Source: Cliona cf. orientalis
Lineage: Eukaryota; Porifera; Demospongiae; Clionaida; Clionaidae
Assembly: GCA_963930775.1 (NCBI GenBank)
Contig: OZ005696.1
Span: 8,672,980-8,736,979, forward strand
Length of the DNA: 64,000 nt
Reading direction: 5' to 3'
The translations under genes were made by a program, and so were the position numbers. The notes beneath the pieces were generated by a model. It saw only the letters and a program-made list of their open reading frames with translations, searched no databases and had not been told where the DNA came from. Within the stretch, counting starts at the first letter, position 1. The number at the start of each line of letters is the position of its first letter. Below are positions 43,001 through 54,700 of the stretch, in pieces.

Positions 43001-44181
43001 ATGGGTGGGAGATCTCTTCAATAATGGTCTATATGATCGTCACATTGAACTCAAAAATACACCATTCCTCGGCTGGGAGTCACCGGAGCAGATGAACGCA
43101 CTCACAGCAGCCGACATAATGAGCTCCAACAATCTCTGCTATGTCTACCCCATCACTAGAGTCAGATCGGTGGAGAGACTTTTGAGGACAACAGCTCATG
43201 GTGCATTCCTGGTCGTCACTCCGATGCACTCTACTCAGCTGTTCCAGAGAAAGAAGGGCAAGCGCAACTCAAGGAATGAGAACAATGGAGGTGAATTGAT
43301 AGCTTCATCTCCTTACACCCTCAGATTCCCAGCTTTCTTTATGGGCAACTGGTGTCATCATGTACTAGGTTTATACCAATTCCCCAGTAAAGAATATATT
43401 GTCATCTACTATAGGTGGAGATTTAGAAGTGGAGGAAGGAGCTTCTCTAAGGCGGAAGAGATCCCAGAGTGAATCGTACTCCCTACCAAGAGATCAGAGG
43501 AGCTCAATGGGAGTTAAGTCTTCTACCTACACTGACGAGCAAGGGGGAGGAGTTAACTCCAAAGAAGGAAATAGCAATGGCGCGTTGCTGTTTCACGGAA
43601 TCATCCTGAAATCACAGCTGGTCGAGATGATGAAGCATAAGGTCTTTTATGAAGAGAATCAAGGAGTGAGTCCAAAACATAGCAAAATATGGTCCACTCC
43701 ACAAAATATGAAATTCATAGATATTTGTGATATAATAGCCTGAAATGCAGCAGAAAATTTCATACTCCACACTAACAAAGGACTACCCTCGCTACCCCTC
43801 CGTGTTTGAGTGTGCTCCCACTGAGCAAGAGAGGGAAATGCTAATGGTATGTAGTACCCCCCCAATCACTATTAGAATGGTTTTTATATCCCCATTATCA
43901 GGATGTATCGGACTATATGAACCCGTGTCCGTACACCATCTCCCATGAGGCTCCACTGCCTCAGGTCTTCAATCTCTTCAGGACAATGGGACTCAGGCAC
44001 CTTCCTGTCCTGAAAGAGCAAGGAATTGTGAGTGTAAAATATCATTCCAACTAGAGTCAGTGTGTAATTAAATACTATTGTTGATATGTGCAAGGTGGTC
44101 GGCATCATAACTCGACATGATTTAACTCATGAAAGGCTGCACAAAAGACGAAAGCAGAAAAGTGAAATTATTGCAAACTAG
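40094..44181 (+). CDS. CLC-6-like protein lacking the proton glutamate, copy D
   Basis: Nineteen in-frame exons: 40094-40225, 40380-40499, 40587-40652, 40732-40864, 40920-41026, 41095-41221, 41316-41442, 41505-41637, 41706-41828, 41930-42081, 42150-42270, 42333-42468, 42524-42674, 42751-42937, 42993-43290, 43415-43665, 43739-43846, 43902-44027, 44095-44181; 894 residues, the shortest copy. GSGIP (191-195), gating E235 and central Y619 are present. The internal proton glutamate is replaced: [12 protein letters not shown] has Gly302 where CLC-6 has Glu. In known CLC proteins loss of this residue uncouples proton transport. Intron 1 appears to use a GC donor (CAG/GCGAGT at 40226). Both CBS domains are intact. 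Confidence 0.93.
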
Positions 44182-44643
44182 TTATCACAATATTATTATG
44201 CATAGTGATTAATCAGTTACATTATTTTTGGTACTAACCATTAATTATTAATGTTACAATAGTTTTATAAGTAGCTATGCATGCATACACATGCATGGGG
44301 TGAGGGGGTCAGTGTGTGCTACCATTTTAATAATCAGTGCATGTGACATAAGCATGTTAATCTTGTGCTCCTTAAAGGCAGATGTGGCTGCTACTTGCAT
44401 GAATAGCTAGCCCATCTATGAATCCATGAATTAGTAATTAGATTCATTGCTCGGTGTGGGACAATGATTGGGATTAGACGCTTTGTTTGTTTGTCACAAC
44501 CGGCTGAGCTGATCTAGGATAGTGATATAATAGCTTGGGTCTAGCTCCACCTCACACACACCCTTTGTAAAACTCTCAAACTGATCAGTCACTTCAAAGA
44601 TCTAGAGAAGTTTAATTCAGCTGTGGAGTAGCTTGATATCGTG
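44182..44643. other. intergenic spacer between CLC copies D and E
   Basis: About 460 bp with the 3' UTR of copy D and the promoter of copy E. No gene or repeat beyond short GCATGC-type motifs near 44277-44297 is seen. Confidence 0.5.
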
Positions 44644-47600
44644 ATGGCAACATCAACTGATGAAGATTCAGGCAACAGTGGTCCCAGATCTAAGCCACCG
44701 GGATTTCGGTTCTCTCTTAAGCTGAGAGAGAGATTCTGCAAGACCAAGAAGAAGCCAAGCTCTTACTTCGAAGATAATGTAGTCACTATTCAGGTGAGTC
44801 TACCTCTGCAACATAGCTAACTATCTAGCTATCTCTTTCACCTATTATACTCCAAGTGACCCACCTCTATCTGTTGTAACTAATGTCATTACTGTCATGC
44901 ATGCTTCCAGAATGAAGAGAATGCACCGCTCTTAACTGAGAGCATTGACTTGACTATGGAGTCCAAAGAGGCTGGTGAAAAGATGAGCAAGAGAAGAATG
45001 GTCCCATTGCCGTCATCAAGACACAGCTATCGGACCTCAGTGCCACCACAGCACTATGAGGTAATTAGTAGTATATTACTGAATGTGACTAGCCATCACA
45101 ACTAATTTTTTTTAGAGTTTGGACTACGACATTTGTTACAATGTTCCCTATAAAGAGAACGTACGAGGATACTCAAAATTTGTAAGTTACAAGGGTAGCT
45201 AGTTGATCATGAGATCTTAGCTTTTTTATATACTCTCTTTGCCTGGCAGACCTATCGACACACTCAAGTCATGGTTTGGGTGCTAGTTGGTTTGATCGGT
45301 GTCTTTACGGGGATAATTGCATTCCTGATCGACATCTCAGTCAGATATCTCTTCGAACTCAAGTTTATTCTATTCGACACAGGTATGTAAGGGACTCAAA
45401 GTTATTGCTCGAGCTATGACCAATTCAATTTGTTTACAGTATACGACAGTACTCTGAACAATGGGATGATTTTCCTTGGTTTTCTGGCACTACTTGCTCT
45501 CAATATACCATTTGCAGTCATCGCTTCGCTCCTCATTTTTGCCAAAGTAATGCAATTTATAATAATATTATTATCGTCAACTTCAATGGAGTTACTATAG
45601 TTGTATAATGGTATTGTGTAGCCTGAGGCAGCTGGAAGTGGAGTTCCCGAGATCAGGTGCTACCTGAATGGAATCAAAGTGCCCAACATCACAAGAATAA
45701 CAACACTTTTCTCCAAGGCTGTTGGAGTTCTCTTCGCTGTTGCTGGGGGTAACAACTAATTACATACTTTGTGAAATTCAATGAGGCATGTAGCTACACT
45801 ACTGGCTATGAAAACTATGTAGGTTTCTTAGTCGGTAAAGAGGGCCCCATGATTCACAGTGGTGCTATTGTTGGCGCTGGACTTTCACAATTCAGGAGCT
45901 TGCTTTTCAAATCGGTCGATTTTCCATATCCCTACTTTAGATCTGACAGGTATACAATAAATATTGTGTACTCACAAATGAAAACAACTTTACTATGGCA
46001 TACAGGTATAAACGTGATTTTGCTTCTAGTGGAGCGGCTGCTGGAGTGGCAGCTGCCTTTGGGGCCCCTCTTGGTGGGGTACTATTCAGTTTAGAAGGCG
46101 GGTCTTCGTTCTGGAACCAGGCTTTAACTTGGAGAACAGTACGTATCACTTTTTGAGTCCATCAGCTAGCTATCCGATATATATATATTATATATTTTTG
46201 GGATCCATGTGATACTAACCACCTTGCATGCATGCAGCTATTTTGCTCCTTCTGTTCCACCTTCACCCTCAATTTGCTCATCTCTGTCAGTCATGGCGAC
46301 ACATTTGGTCACATAAGGCTCGGCTCTCCTGGTCTTGTCGACTTTGGCACATTTGGCTCAGTAAATCTACTATATAGTTCCCAGCTGCTTCTGTCGTGAT
46401 ACAATATGTATTGTACATATTCACAGGATGCTGGGACTCTTTGGAATGCCTACCACCTCCTTATCTTCGTCATAATGGGAGCAATTGGTGGACTGTTGGG
46501 AGCTCTCTTCAACAGCTTGAACATTACTCTCTACAAATATCGTATGAAGTACTTGCACAGAAGAGGAAGAATATGGAGGTCTGCAGCTAGCTAGCTACTT
46601 CTTTAGGTCTCAGTTGATGGAATTTGTTTTGTGCAGGGTTTTAGAAGCTATTTTGATCATCATGGTAACGACAGCAAGCATATTCATTGTATCTGTTTTT
46701 CTTGGTACTTGCGTTCGTAAGGATACTCTCACTGACTCTTCCACTTGCCAAGGATTTGTAAGTTCAATCACTTTGGCCTTATGAGTATTGCATGGTGAGT
46801 ATGTGTATTTTTTTCCTTTTCTTCATAGGATGATGCTACCTTCCAGAATGAGACTAGAGAGTACTTCTGTCCTTCAATGGGAGGAAATACGTACCTAAAC
46901 GACATGGCAACACTGACGTTTAATTCTCCTGAAGTAGCCATCAAGCAGCTGTTCCATCAAGATGGTGAGATTACATGATCAAAGTTAATGTAATTATACA
47001 ACAATGGCCTGTATTATACTACTAGGTGCTTTTACTCTATCATCTCTATGGATTCTCTTTCTCGTTTATTTTTTCATTGCCTGCTGGACACATGGTGCTG
47101 GAATTTCTGCGGGAATCTTTCTACCCTGTCTATTTATTGGAGCAACTTATGGAAGGATCATTAGCATGATATTCGAGTGAAGCTTTAATATCCCATCATT
47201 ATTATGTGCAAATTTAATTTTTAGCATTCTTTTTCCCTCCACAGTTATCTTAAAATGTGGCAACCAAGTATCTTCAGCTTCCTGACGAACCTTTACCCTG
47301 GGACCTATGCTCTGATTGGTGCCGCTTCATTTCTGGGCGGAGTCGTGCGCATGACCATCAGTTTGACGGCCATCCTAATTGAATCAACAAATGAACTCTC
47401 ACTGGGTCTACCTGTCATGATATCCATTCTGGTAAGATTATCTCTCCCCCCCTCCCTCTCTCTCTCTCTCACTCTCTCTTCTTCCATCCCTCCCTATATA
47501 TATACCTCCCTCCCTCTCTCCCTCCCTCTCTCTCTCCCACATGCGTGATTAATAATTATTATATCCTGCAGGTGGCCAAGTGGGTTGGTGATCTCTTCAA

Positions 47601-48867
47601 TGATGGTCTCTACAATCACCACATTGATCTGAAAAAGACGCCCTTCCTTGGCTGGGAGTCACCAGAGCAGATGGATGCACTCATAGCAGCCGACGTCATG
47701 AATTCCACCAATCTCTGCTATGTCTACCCCATCAGCCGAGTGAGGTGGGTGGAGAAGCTGCTTCAGAATACGGCACACAGCGCCTTTCTCGTCGTTACCC
47801 CGGTGGACTCGAAACGAATCCCTCAGAGAAGGAGGAGCATTTCGGATTCATATGTTCACATACAGCTCTCCAGGATGGAACATAGCAGGGGTAAGTGCCA
47901 TGTAACAATTGCATTGCATTACGGATGTATTCCATGATTGATCGACCCTTTTCTTAACATTGGCCCACCACTCATTTATATCCCTTATTCTATTCTAGTG
48001 TCAGGGGAGCATCCAACTGCCACTGATAGAGACTTAACTGAGTTGACTGCAACAGTCCAGGGTCTAGAGACGCCCACCAAGTCCTCTCATGCTCAGCCCC
48101 AACACGTTATATGCAGAAGAGGGAGGAGGAGCAACACTGCCTCACCAAACCACTCTCCCGGTCATATTACGTATAACACTGTATATGAAGGACCACATAA
48201 CTTTGATGATGCTGAGGAGGAAAGGGATAATGGTCACGAGGTATTGACATTCCATGGACTCATACTCAGATCACAGCTGACGGAGATGTTCAAGAATAAG
48301 ACATTCTTCAATGAAAGCGAAGGGGTAAGCCTTACGAATTTATGACCCAATAATTATAGTTTAGTGAATAATAATAATTATGACATTGTGTGGTACTATT
48401 TCTGTAGCCTGAGTCACAAAGGAAGATGTCATACTCCATGCTAATAAAGGATTATCCTCGTTACCCGACTGTGGTCGACCATCCACCGACCGAATCAGAA
48501 AGAGATATGCTCATGGTACGTAATCTGATAAGCTTTATGTTGTGCCACAGATATGTCATGTAATACTAATTCTATTTAATGTTAGGATCTGAAGAATTAC
48601 ATGAATCCATGTCCGTACACCATCTCCCATGAGGCTCCACTGCCTCAGGTCTTCAATCTCTTCAGGACAATGGGACTCAGGCACCTACCTGTCTTAGGGG
48701 AGCAAGGAATTGTGAGTATTATTGCTAGCCATCACTACCCAAAGTGCATAATCCATGCAATCTGTAATACAATGCTGTAGGTTGTGGGTATTATCACCCG
48801 TCATGATCTGACACAGGAGAAGCTTCTCGAAAAGATTAGTGAAAAGAAACAGAAAAGGAACCTATGA
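44644..48867 (+). CDS. CLC-6-like protein lacking the proton glutamate, copy E
   Basis: Nineteen in-frame exons: 44644-44793, 44911-45060, 45116-45181, 45250-45382, 45440-45546, 45622-45748, 45823-45949, 46006-46138, 46238-46360, 46427-46578, 46637-46757, 46829-46964, 47026-47176, 47245-47431, 47572-47890, 47999-48324, 48408-48515, 48586-48711, 48781-48867; 942 residues. The selectivity motif is GSGVP (207-211), gating E251 and central Y635 are kept, and the proton glutamate position is Gly318 ([12 protein letters not shown]), as in copy D. The shared change and similar exons 11-13 group D and E as sister paralogues. Both CBS domains are intact, with a long Ser/His-rich linker in exon 16. Predicted to conduct or exchange anions with altered proton coupling. 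Confidence 0.94.
47438..47538. repeat. CT-rich low-complexity tract
   Basis: A C/T-rich intronic stretch with a short TATA repeat between exons 14 and 15 of CLC copy E, upstream of the exon 15 acceptor. Confidence 0.8.
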
Positions 48868-49138
48868 AGATTATGCATAAGAGTAAAAAAAACTCATAGC
48901 TTAATTAACCGTCGTGCAGTTTCATTGTGTATGACAACCTCTCTTCATTTTTTACATACAGTCTAAAAATTTAATATTCTAAATGATCATGTAGTAAAAC
49001 TGAAAGAACACAAAATTTGACAAACTATTATATCTACAACACACTGCTGAGATAGCCTGTTAAAAACATAATGAATTGAAGAAAATCATGTGACAGTGCA
49101 TGTATGTACGGGCAACCTGACTTAGTTCATGGTTACTG

Positions 49139-51463
49139 CTATTCATGGTTCTTAAGTTCCTGTAATGAGACAGTGAATATAGTATGCAACGTAATTTCCC
49201 TCCCACAAAATTTAATGATGCCACATATGCATTGTGTACTGTAGACTTATGATACAGTATGTAGCTGAATCTGTGTATAAGTTGACTTACCATGTACTTT
49301 CCACCACCGTCGACTTTCTTGGTCCGTTTTTTATCCTTCTTTTTGCACAGTCCACAACACACCCCTATGACAGAGGACACACATACAAATGTGTGTATAA
49401 TAATTATTGTATATTGTGAATGGCACAGAATAGCTTGAAAAAACATAATAATACTGTATCCCCCTATGTATGATTGATTATCATCATAGTCCCAAATGAG
49501 ATACAATTCAACATCTGCACAATGTCATGGTTTATAATTAACGTTTTCTTAGCTGTCTCCAGATAAACAAAACAATGACGAATTAACATTCACCGATTCA
49601 AAGAAAAACACTTTCAAGGTTTGGATGAAGCTGATACAGAATTCCTCTTTCAGTATTTTCAGTATGGGCTCTCTTTACAGTAATTTGCTAAGAAGAGCTA
49701 TAACCTTGGGTTCATCAAATTTGAATACTTATTACATAGCTTCAGATTCCACTTAACTCTCTCTCTCCCAACATTACACACTGCGTGAGGTTTCGCTAAA
49801 TTCTCATGGAAGCTAGGATCATGCAAACTCACCATTCATATCCTTTTTGTGGTCATATTTTCTTCCTGTCAGGCAAGCTTGAATGAGGAACCCAGATATG
49901 CAGAGAATTAAAAAGAGAGGTATGATGATCCACGAGTACCAGCACGGCTTGAACTTTGCTCGATGTTCGGCAAACAAGAAAAGAAAGTAGATCATTGATC
50001 CGAGTTCGAGATAGTAATCGAAACCCCAAATAATCATGAATGAGCCTAGTACAGTTATTCCGAACATAAAGAACCATTTCTGGACAAGTAGTGTGATCAC
50101 TCCAACTATGATCCCACATAAGACAGCTATGATAATCGGAACGTATATGTGAGTATGAAAGAACTCCACATCAATGGCCGACAGTATGAACCAGGCTATA
50201 AGAAATCCGACGCTACCACCGGCTAAGAACAGGCCGATGTAGTAGATGCAGATGGTTAGTAGTCCACAGAGAGCTCCCACTACGACGGCTGCTCCTATGG
50301 CGACGTAGGGTAGCCAGCTCTCGGGGCGGTCGCGAATGAAGGCTATGATTATGAAGTAAGTGATTGAGCCGCCGGCCAGGAATCCAATGAGAAAGAGAAC
50401 AATCTTCATGAGCCGATAGCCTGCACATGTATGTGTGCGCGTGTGAGTAATGTGTGGGTAGGTCATAGGCCTTTTGTACACGACATGTATTACTATGGAT
50501 ACAGCATAGGGCTGTGATAGCTAACAAGATCAGAGTGCTTATATAGGTTCATCACAAAGTTGCAACTAATATTATTAAGTTCTCGAGGAAACCCTAGCTA
50601 CCTGATCAGATAGTACCATTTTTCTCGGTAGGCACTAGCTTCCTTTACGCATACGTACTGATTACTATGTATCAGTCGTTTGTACGTGTAGTTCACTCTC
50701 GTAGGAATTAAATACCACAACTCACTACAAATTGGTTCCCTTACCAAAGTATGCATACACTGCTCCCAGTACTATGAGAACGGCTGCCAGGATCAATGGG
50801 ATACTGTGGTAGAAAGGTCTATTGTACTTCACAATGTCACACTTCTGCCCTTTGGTCATGGCATATTCAACGTTCAGTGGTAAGAAGCTGGACAAATTCT
50901 TGAAGGCGTTGAGCAGCTTGCTTCGTGAATTGTTGAAGAAGTCGGCAATCGATTCTTCGATTCCTTGGTCGTCTGCGATGTCCCCTGGTGTCTCATCGGT
51001 GGTGCTTGCATTTTGTCCCTTCGATGTCAATATCACAGCTGACAGAATGAGGCCCATGGCCAGAAGCAAAACACTCAGTGTCTGTATCATAATAATTATC
51101 ATGACATCATAGTCAGAAAATACTTATTGGTAGGCTACTAAGTGTATTTTATCAGCTGCAAATGGTTTCCAAATGCAATGCACACTTTACTGCGGCGTTT
51201 ATCCTACACTCAAACTACCCCAGTGAGCCGGGCATATGCGCAACATGATCAATAGCTGGGTCAAGTTCCTCGGTTGACATCGTTGCGGTAAAATCGCGCA
51301 ACACTGTCACAGGGCCTACATCGTTTGCTATTAGTAGGCTTTAGCCATAGATAATATACACCTTGACTATCTATGTGACACCTTATCTATGCTTTAGCCA
51401 TGGATATTAAAAGCAAAGCGTATCAAATACACAATTAATCCAAAAACTTACCTTGATCGCCAT
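49139..51463 (-). CDS. DUF4203 (TMEM198/TM7SF3-like) multipass membrane protein
   Basis: Exons 51463-51452, 51081-50745, 50420-49833 and 49364-49291 join in frame. A short final exon, 49159-49139, is tentative. The product is about 343 residues. Exon 1 supplies MAIK, and with the start of exon 2 it makes a signal peptide (TLSVLLLAMGLILSAVIL). An extracellular or lumenal domain with several Asn glycosylation sites and one clear Cys follows, then seven hydrophobic segments. The second opens with the family-like GYRLMKIVLFLIGFLAGG, and a basic Cys/Lys-rich cytosolic tail (CCGLCKKKDKKRTKK) ends the protein. TMEM198 has been linked to Wnt receptor phosphorylation in vertebrates; TM7SF3 shares the fold and has a signal peptide, which fits better here. 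The molecular function is unknown. Confidence 0.75.
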
Positions 51464-51705
51464 CTCCACCGTCTCTGCCACCTTCAATCGCTTTGCGAAT
51501 TTGACCCGTAGGAGGGTTCAGGGGAGGGGCTTATATTATGCTGGATTCATGAACCATGACGTCATGGCGTATCATGCGCTATTGTGTGGTACTGCGCATG
51601 CGTGCACCCATCATGGAAGAGGGAACAACACAATCAAAACTGTTACAAATACACAAACTTAAAAACAGAAACTGTGTAGTGTAAAGAACAAGTTTAATAG
51701 AATAA

Positions 51706-54700
51706 TTAAGTTCTTTTTTTATTGGTAAATTTTCCTATTTTACTTTTTGAAACAGAGCTATAGTTATTAGCAGACGACAGTGCCACTGTTAGGTAGGAGT
51801 GGTAGATGGGTGTTGGTGTGGGGGCTGGTGCTGGAGTGGGCAGCTGCAACTTCTTGACAGCCTTCATGAGACCGACAACATAGACTCCGGCCATCAACCT
51901 CGGCTGATGCAGGGTAAGTCCAGTAGACAGTTCTGCTCGCCTGTGAGCAATAATTAATAGATTTTCATGATTATTATGACGCTATAATATATTAGCTATA
52001 TATCATAGTGCCATAATCAGATGGTAGAATTAAAGTTAAAAACTTTTTGAATTAATCCTACAGCTAGATCATGATTCTGCTTACTTGTAGTGTTCTATAA
52101 GTGCCTTGAGATCCGGAAAGCTCAAACTGTTATTGATGATAGCCGGAGTGAGAGTGTCATATCCACTGCGTCCATCGTGACTGTCATGGCTGTCGCTATC
52201 TTCGACGTCCTCAGAGAGATTTGTCAATCGGTAGGATACTCTGTCTTTGTCGTGCTTCGTACAGATGATGGAGAACTGTTTGATGCCACTGCGACCTAGG
52301 GACACGGCCAGACCAAAGTTTGAGCTCGTATTCAGTGGCTCATCACTGTAAAAGATAGAGTCACACAGTATGATTGTTGATTATCAGAATCTGATACTAA
52401 ATTTCTATCTCTTTACATACCTCAAGTTTTCCTTATAAATTGCATACGTTCCACGAGGTTGCCCCATTATAAACTCCTGCAGCATAATAATAATACAGTA
52501 GCAATAATAAAAATATTGCTGACTTGTACTATAATTGGCTAACTTACGTGAACAGTATTGTGGTTGAGGTGGGGGTAAAATCCTAAAATGACAAGGTCCC
52601 AGTCGTCGATATTGAGTGACATCATCGATCCTGAAGGGGTGGGGCCTTGCCCCAGATCGCCACTCCCACTACTCAGTGAGGCACTCGGCTGAACTACTAA
52701 GTGATTCTTCTTGCTGCTTACTCTCTTTCTTCTCCGACCAGGACGCCGGTCAGCCTAAAGTTAATTTTTACGGTGGTTAGCTAGGTATACATTCACACAA
52801 TCATAACAAGACTTAATATAATATTATTATCATACACATGGATTATAATACATAACTGATCAGGCACACTGTAAGAAATACTATAGCCATTATCATGAGC
52901 ATGGTCTGAATAGCAAATTGGCCACCAGTTGCCTCATATAATATTACTTAGCAAACACTTCATATTAAATCTATTCAATCATGTTACCTTTGGTGAAATT
53001 TGGCCATTAGACGGATCGCTGGTATCAGAAGGCTTCCTTGCATCCCTAGGATCAGCGTACTCTGAGTCATTGTCAATCATGGTACCTGTTGGGTTGGCAC
53101 GCTCCTTTAACATCACATAATTCCGTGACATTGACAGTGTTGGAATAGACGAGGTGAGGTCAGGGTTCGACTGAAACTCCAATTCACGTCGCTGCAGCTG
53201 TTTTGGCTCAGAAATCGGTTGACGAGTTGTGCTCCCTGCACCCGCGCCTGAAGTAGCACCTTTCATGACTCTAGGCTGGCCATTGTGTCGGATGGAAGAT
53301 TCAAGATCCACCACAGTTTGCTGATCTTCTTGACGGGACAGTTTTCTAGCTTGGGGTACAGGCTTGGTGGAATTTGGTTCAGTTTTATCCTTAAACTGCA
53401 GTTGACGGCTGGTTGGAGCAGAGTCGAAATTTATTCGTTCCTTACGAATTTGCAGTTGTCTTGATCGGAGAGTTGGATGGGAACTGCCATTAGCTCCAAC
53501 CTTGTCTTTTGCTTCTCGTCGGTGACTGGTGGAGGCAGTGGATCCTTGAGATAGCAGACTTTCCTGGCGTTTCACCTCCTGTGATTGCCTGGGGTTCCTA
53601 CTCTCATCCAGCTGGTGACGATTACGAGCAGATTCAAGATTCAGTTGTTGCACTTCGGAAACTGGGCTCTTCATTTCTTCTTTCTTTTTCAACTCCTGAT
53701 GGCCAGGGGTAGCCTTTGTGTTTGTGTCTTCCTCGTCTTTTGTTGAGAGCAGAGGATTTTGAGTCTCCCCCTCTCCTGTTGGACCACTGCTGCTGTCACC
53801 AGTGTCTGGAGACATCTTCAAAAACTCGTCAAGAATGGAATCAAGGGACATACTGCTGTTACCAATAGCCGCTGCAGTTTCCGTGGAAAAATTGCGACTT
53901 ATATGCGATGAAGTCGGCCCAGATGATGCTATTTTGGAAGGAGACGACCGGTCTTCCCTCTTCAAATTCGAAGAAGAGGCAGCCACTTCTGAAGGCAGTT
54001 GGCTTCTGAAAGGAGAATTTGAACTTGAAGCAGCTGGGGCCTTCTTTCCATTTTCCATATCTGTCAGAATCGAGTCCAGAGACATGCTGCTACCACTGAT
54101 AGGTGGTGGCTTTGTAGAAGCAGCAATGGTAGATTTCTTGGATAAAGTTGAGCTTTGGTAGGTAGTTTTGCTACCAGAAGAGGGAGTTGGAAGCCTACTG
54201 GTGTAAGTAGAGCTTTGATATGTCGGTAGTTTACTGGTGAATGTCTTTGTCTGCTTGTTGGAACTTTTCTGGGGTGTAGGTTTGTCTGTTGAAGTTTGGT
54301 TGCTCGTTAGTGATTTTGACGAAGGGGGCTCAAGTTGACGATATGTAGCAGCTGGTTTCGAAGTGGAGCTGCTAGGATTCACAAAAGAGGGCCGACGTTC
54401 CTTCTCTTTAGGAGAAGAACTGGTTGCTTTTGAACTTGGAGGCTGTGATTCAGAAGGGGACGGGGATGCCCCTGTGTATTCATCAAGAATTGAATCCAAT
54501 GACATGTTAGACTTGCTAACACTGGATGTGGCAGCCAGGTTAGAATTGGTAGTTTGCTGAGTTGACATGGAATTAGATGATGTACTAACTTCCTGAGTGG
54601 CCTGGACCTGTGTGGTTAGCTCTGCCGGAGGAGAGGGTACCTCAGTGTCGGCACTTTCCGAAGGGGGATGCTCCTCCTCGTTAGGTGGGGGTCCGGGAAT

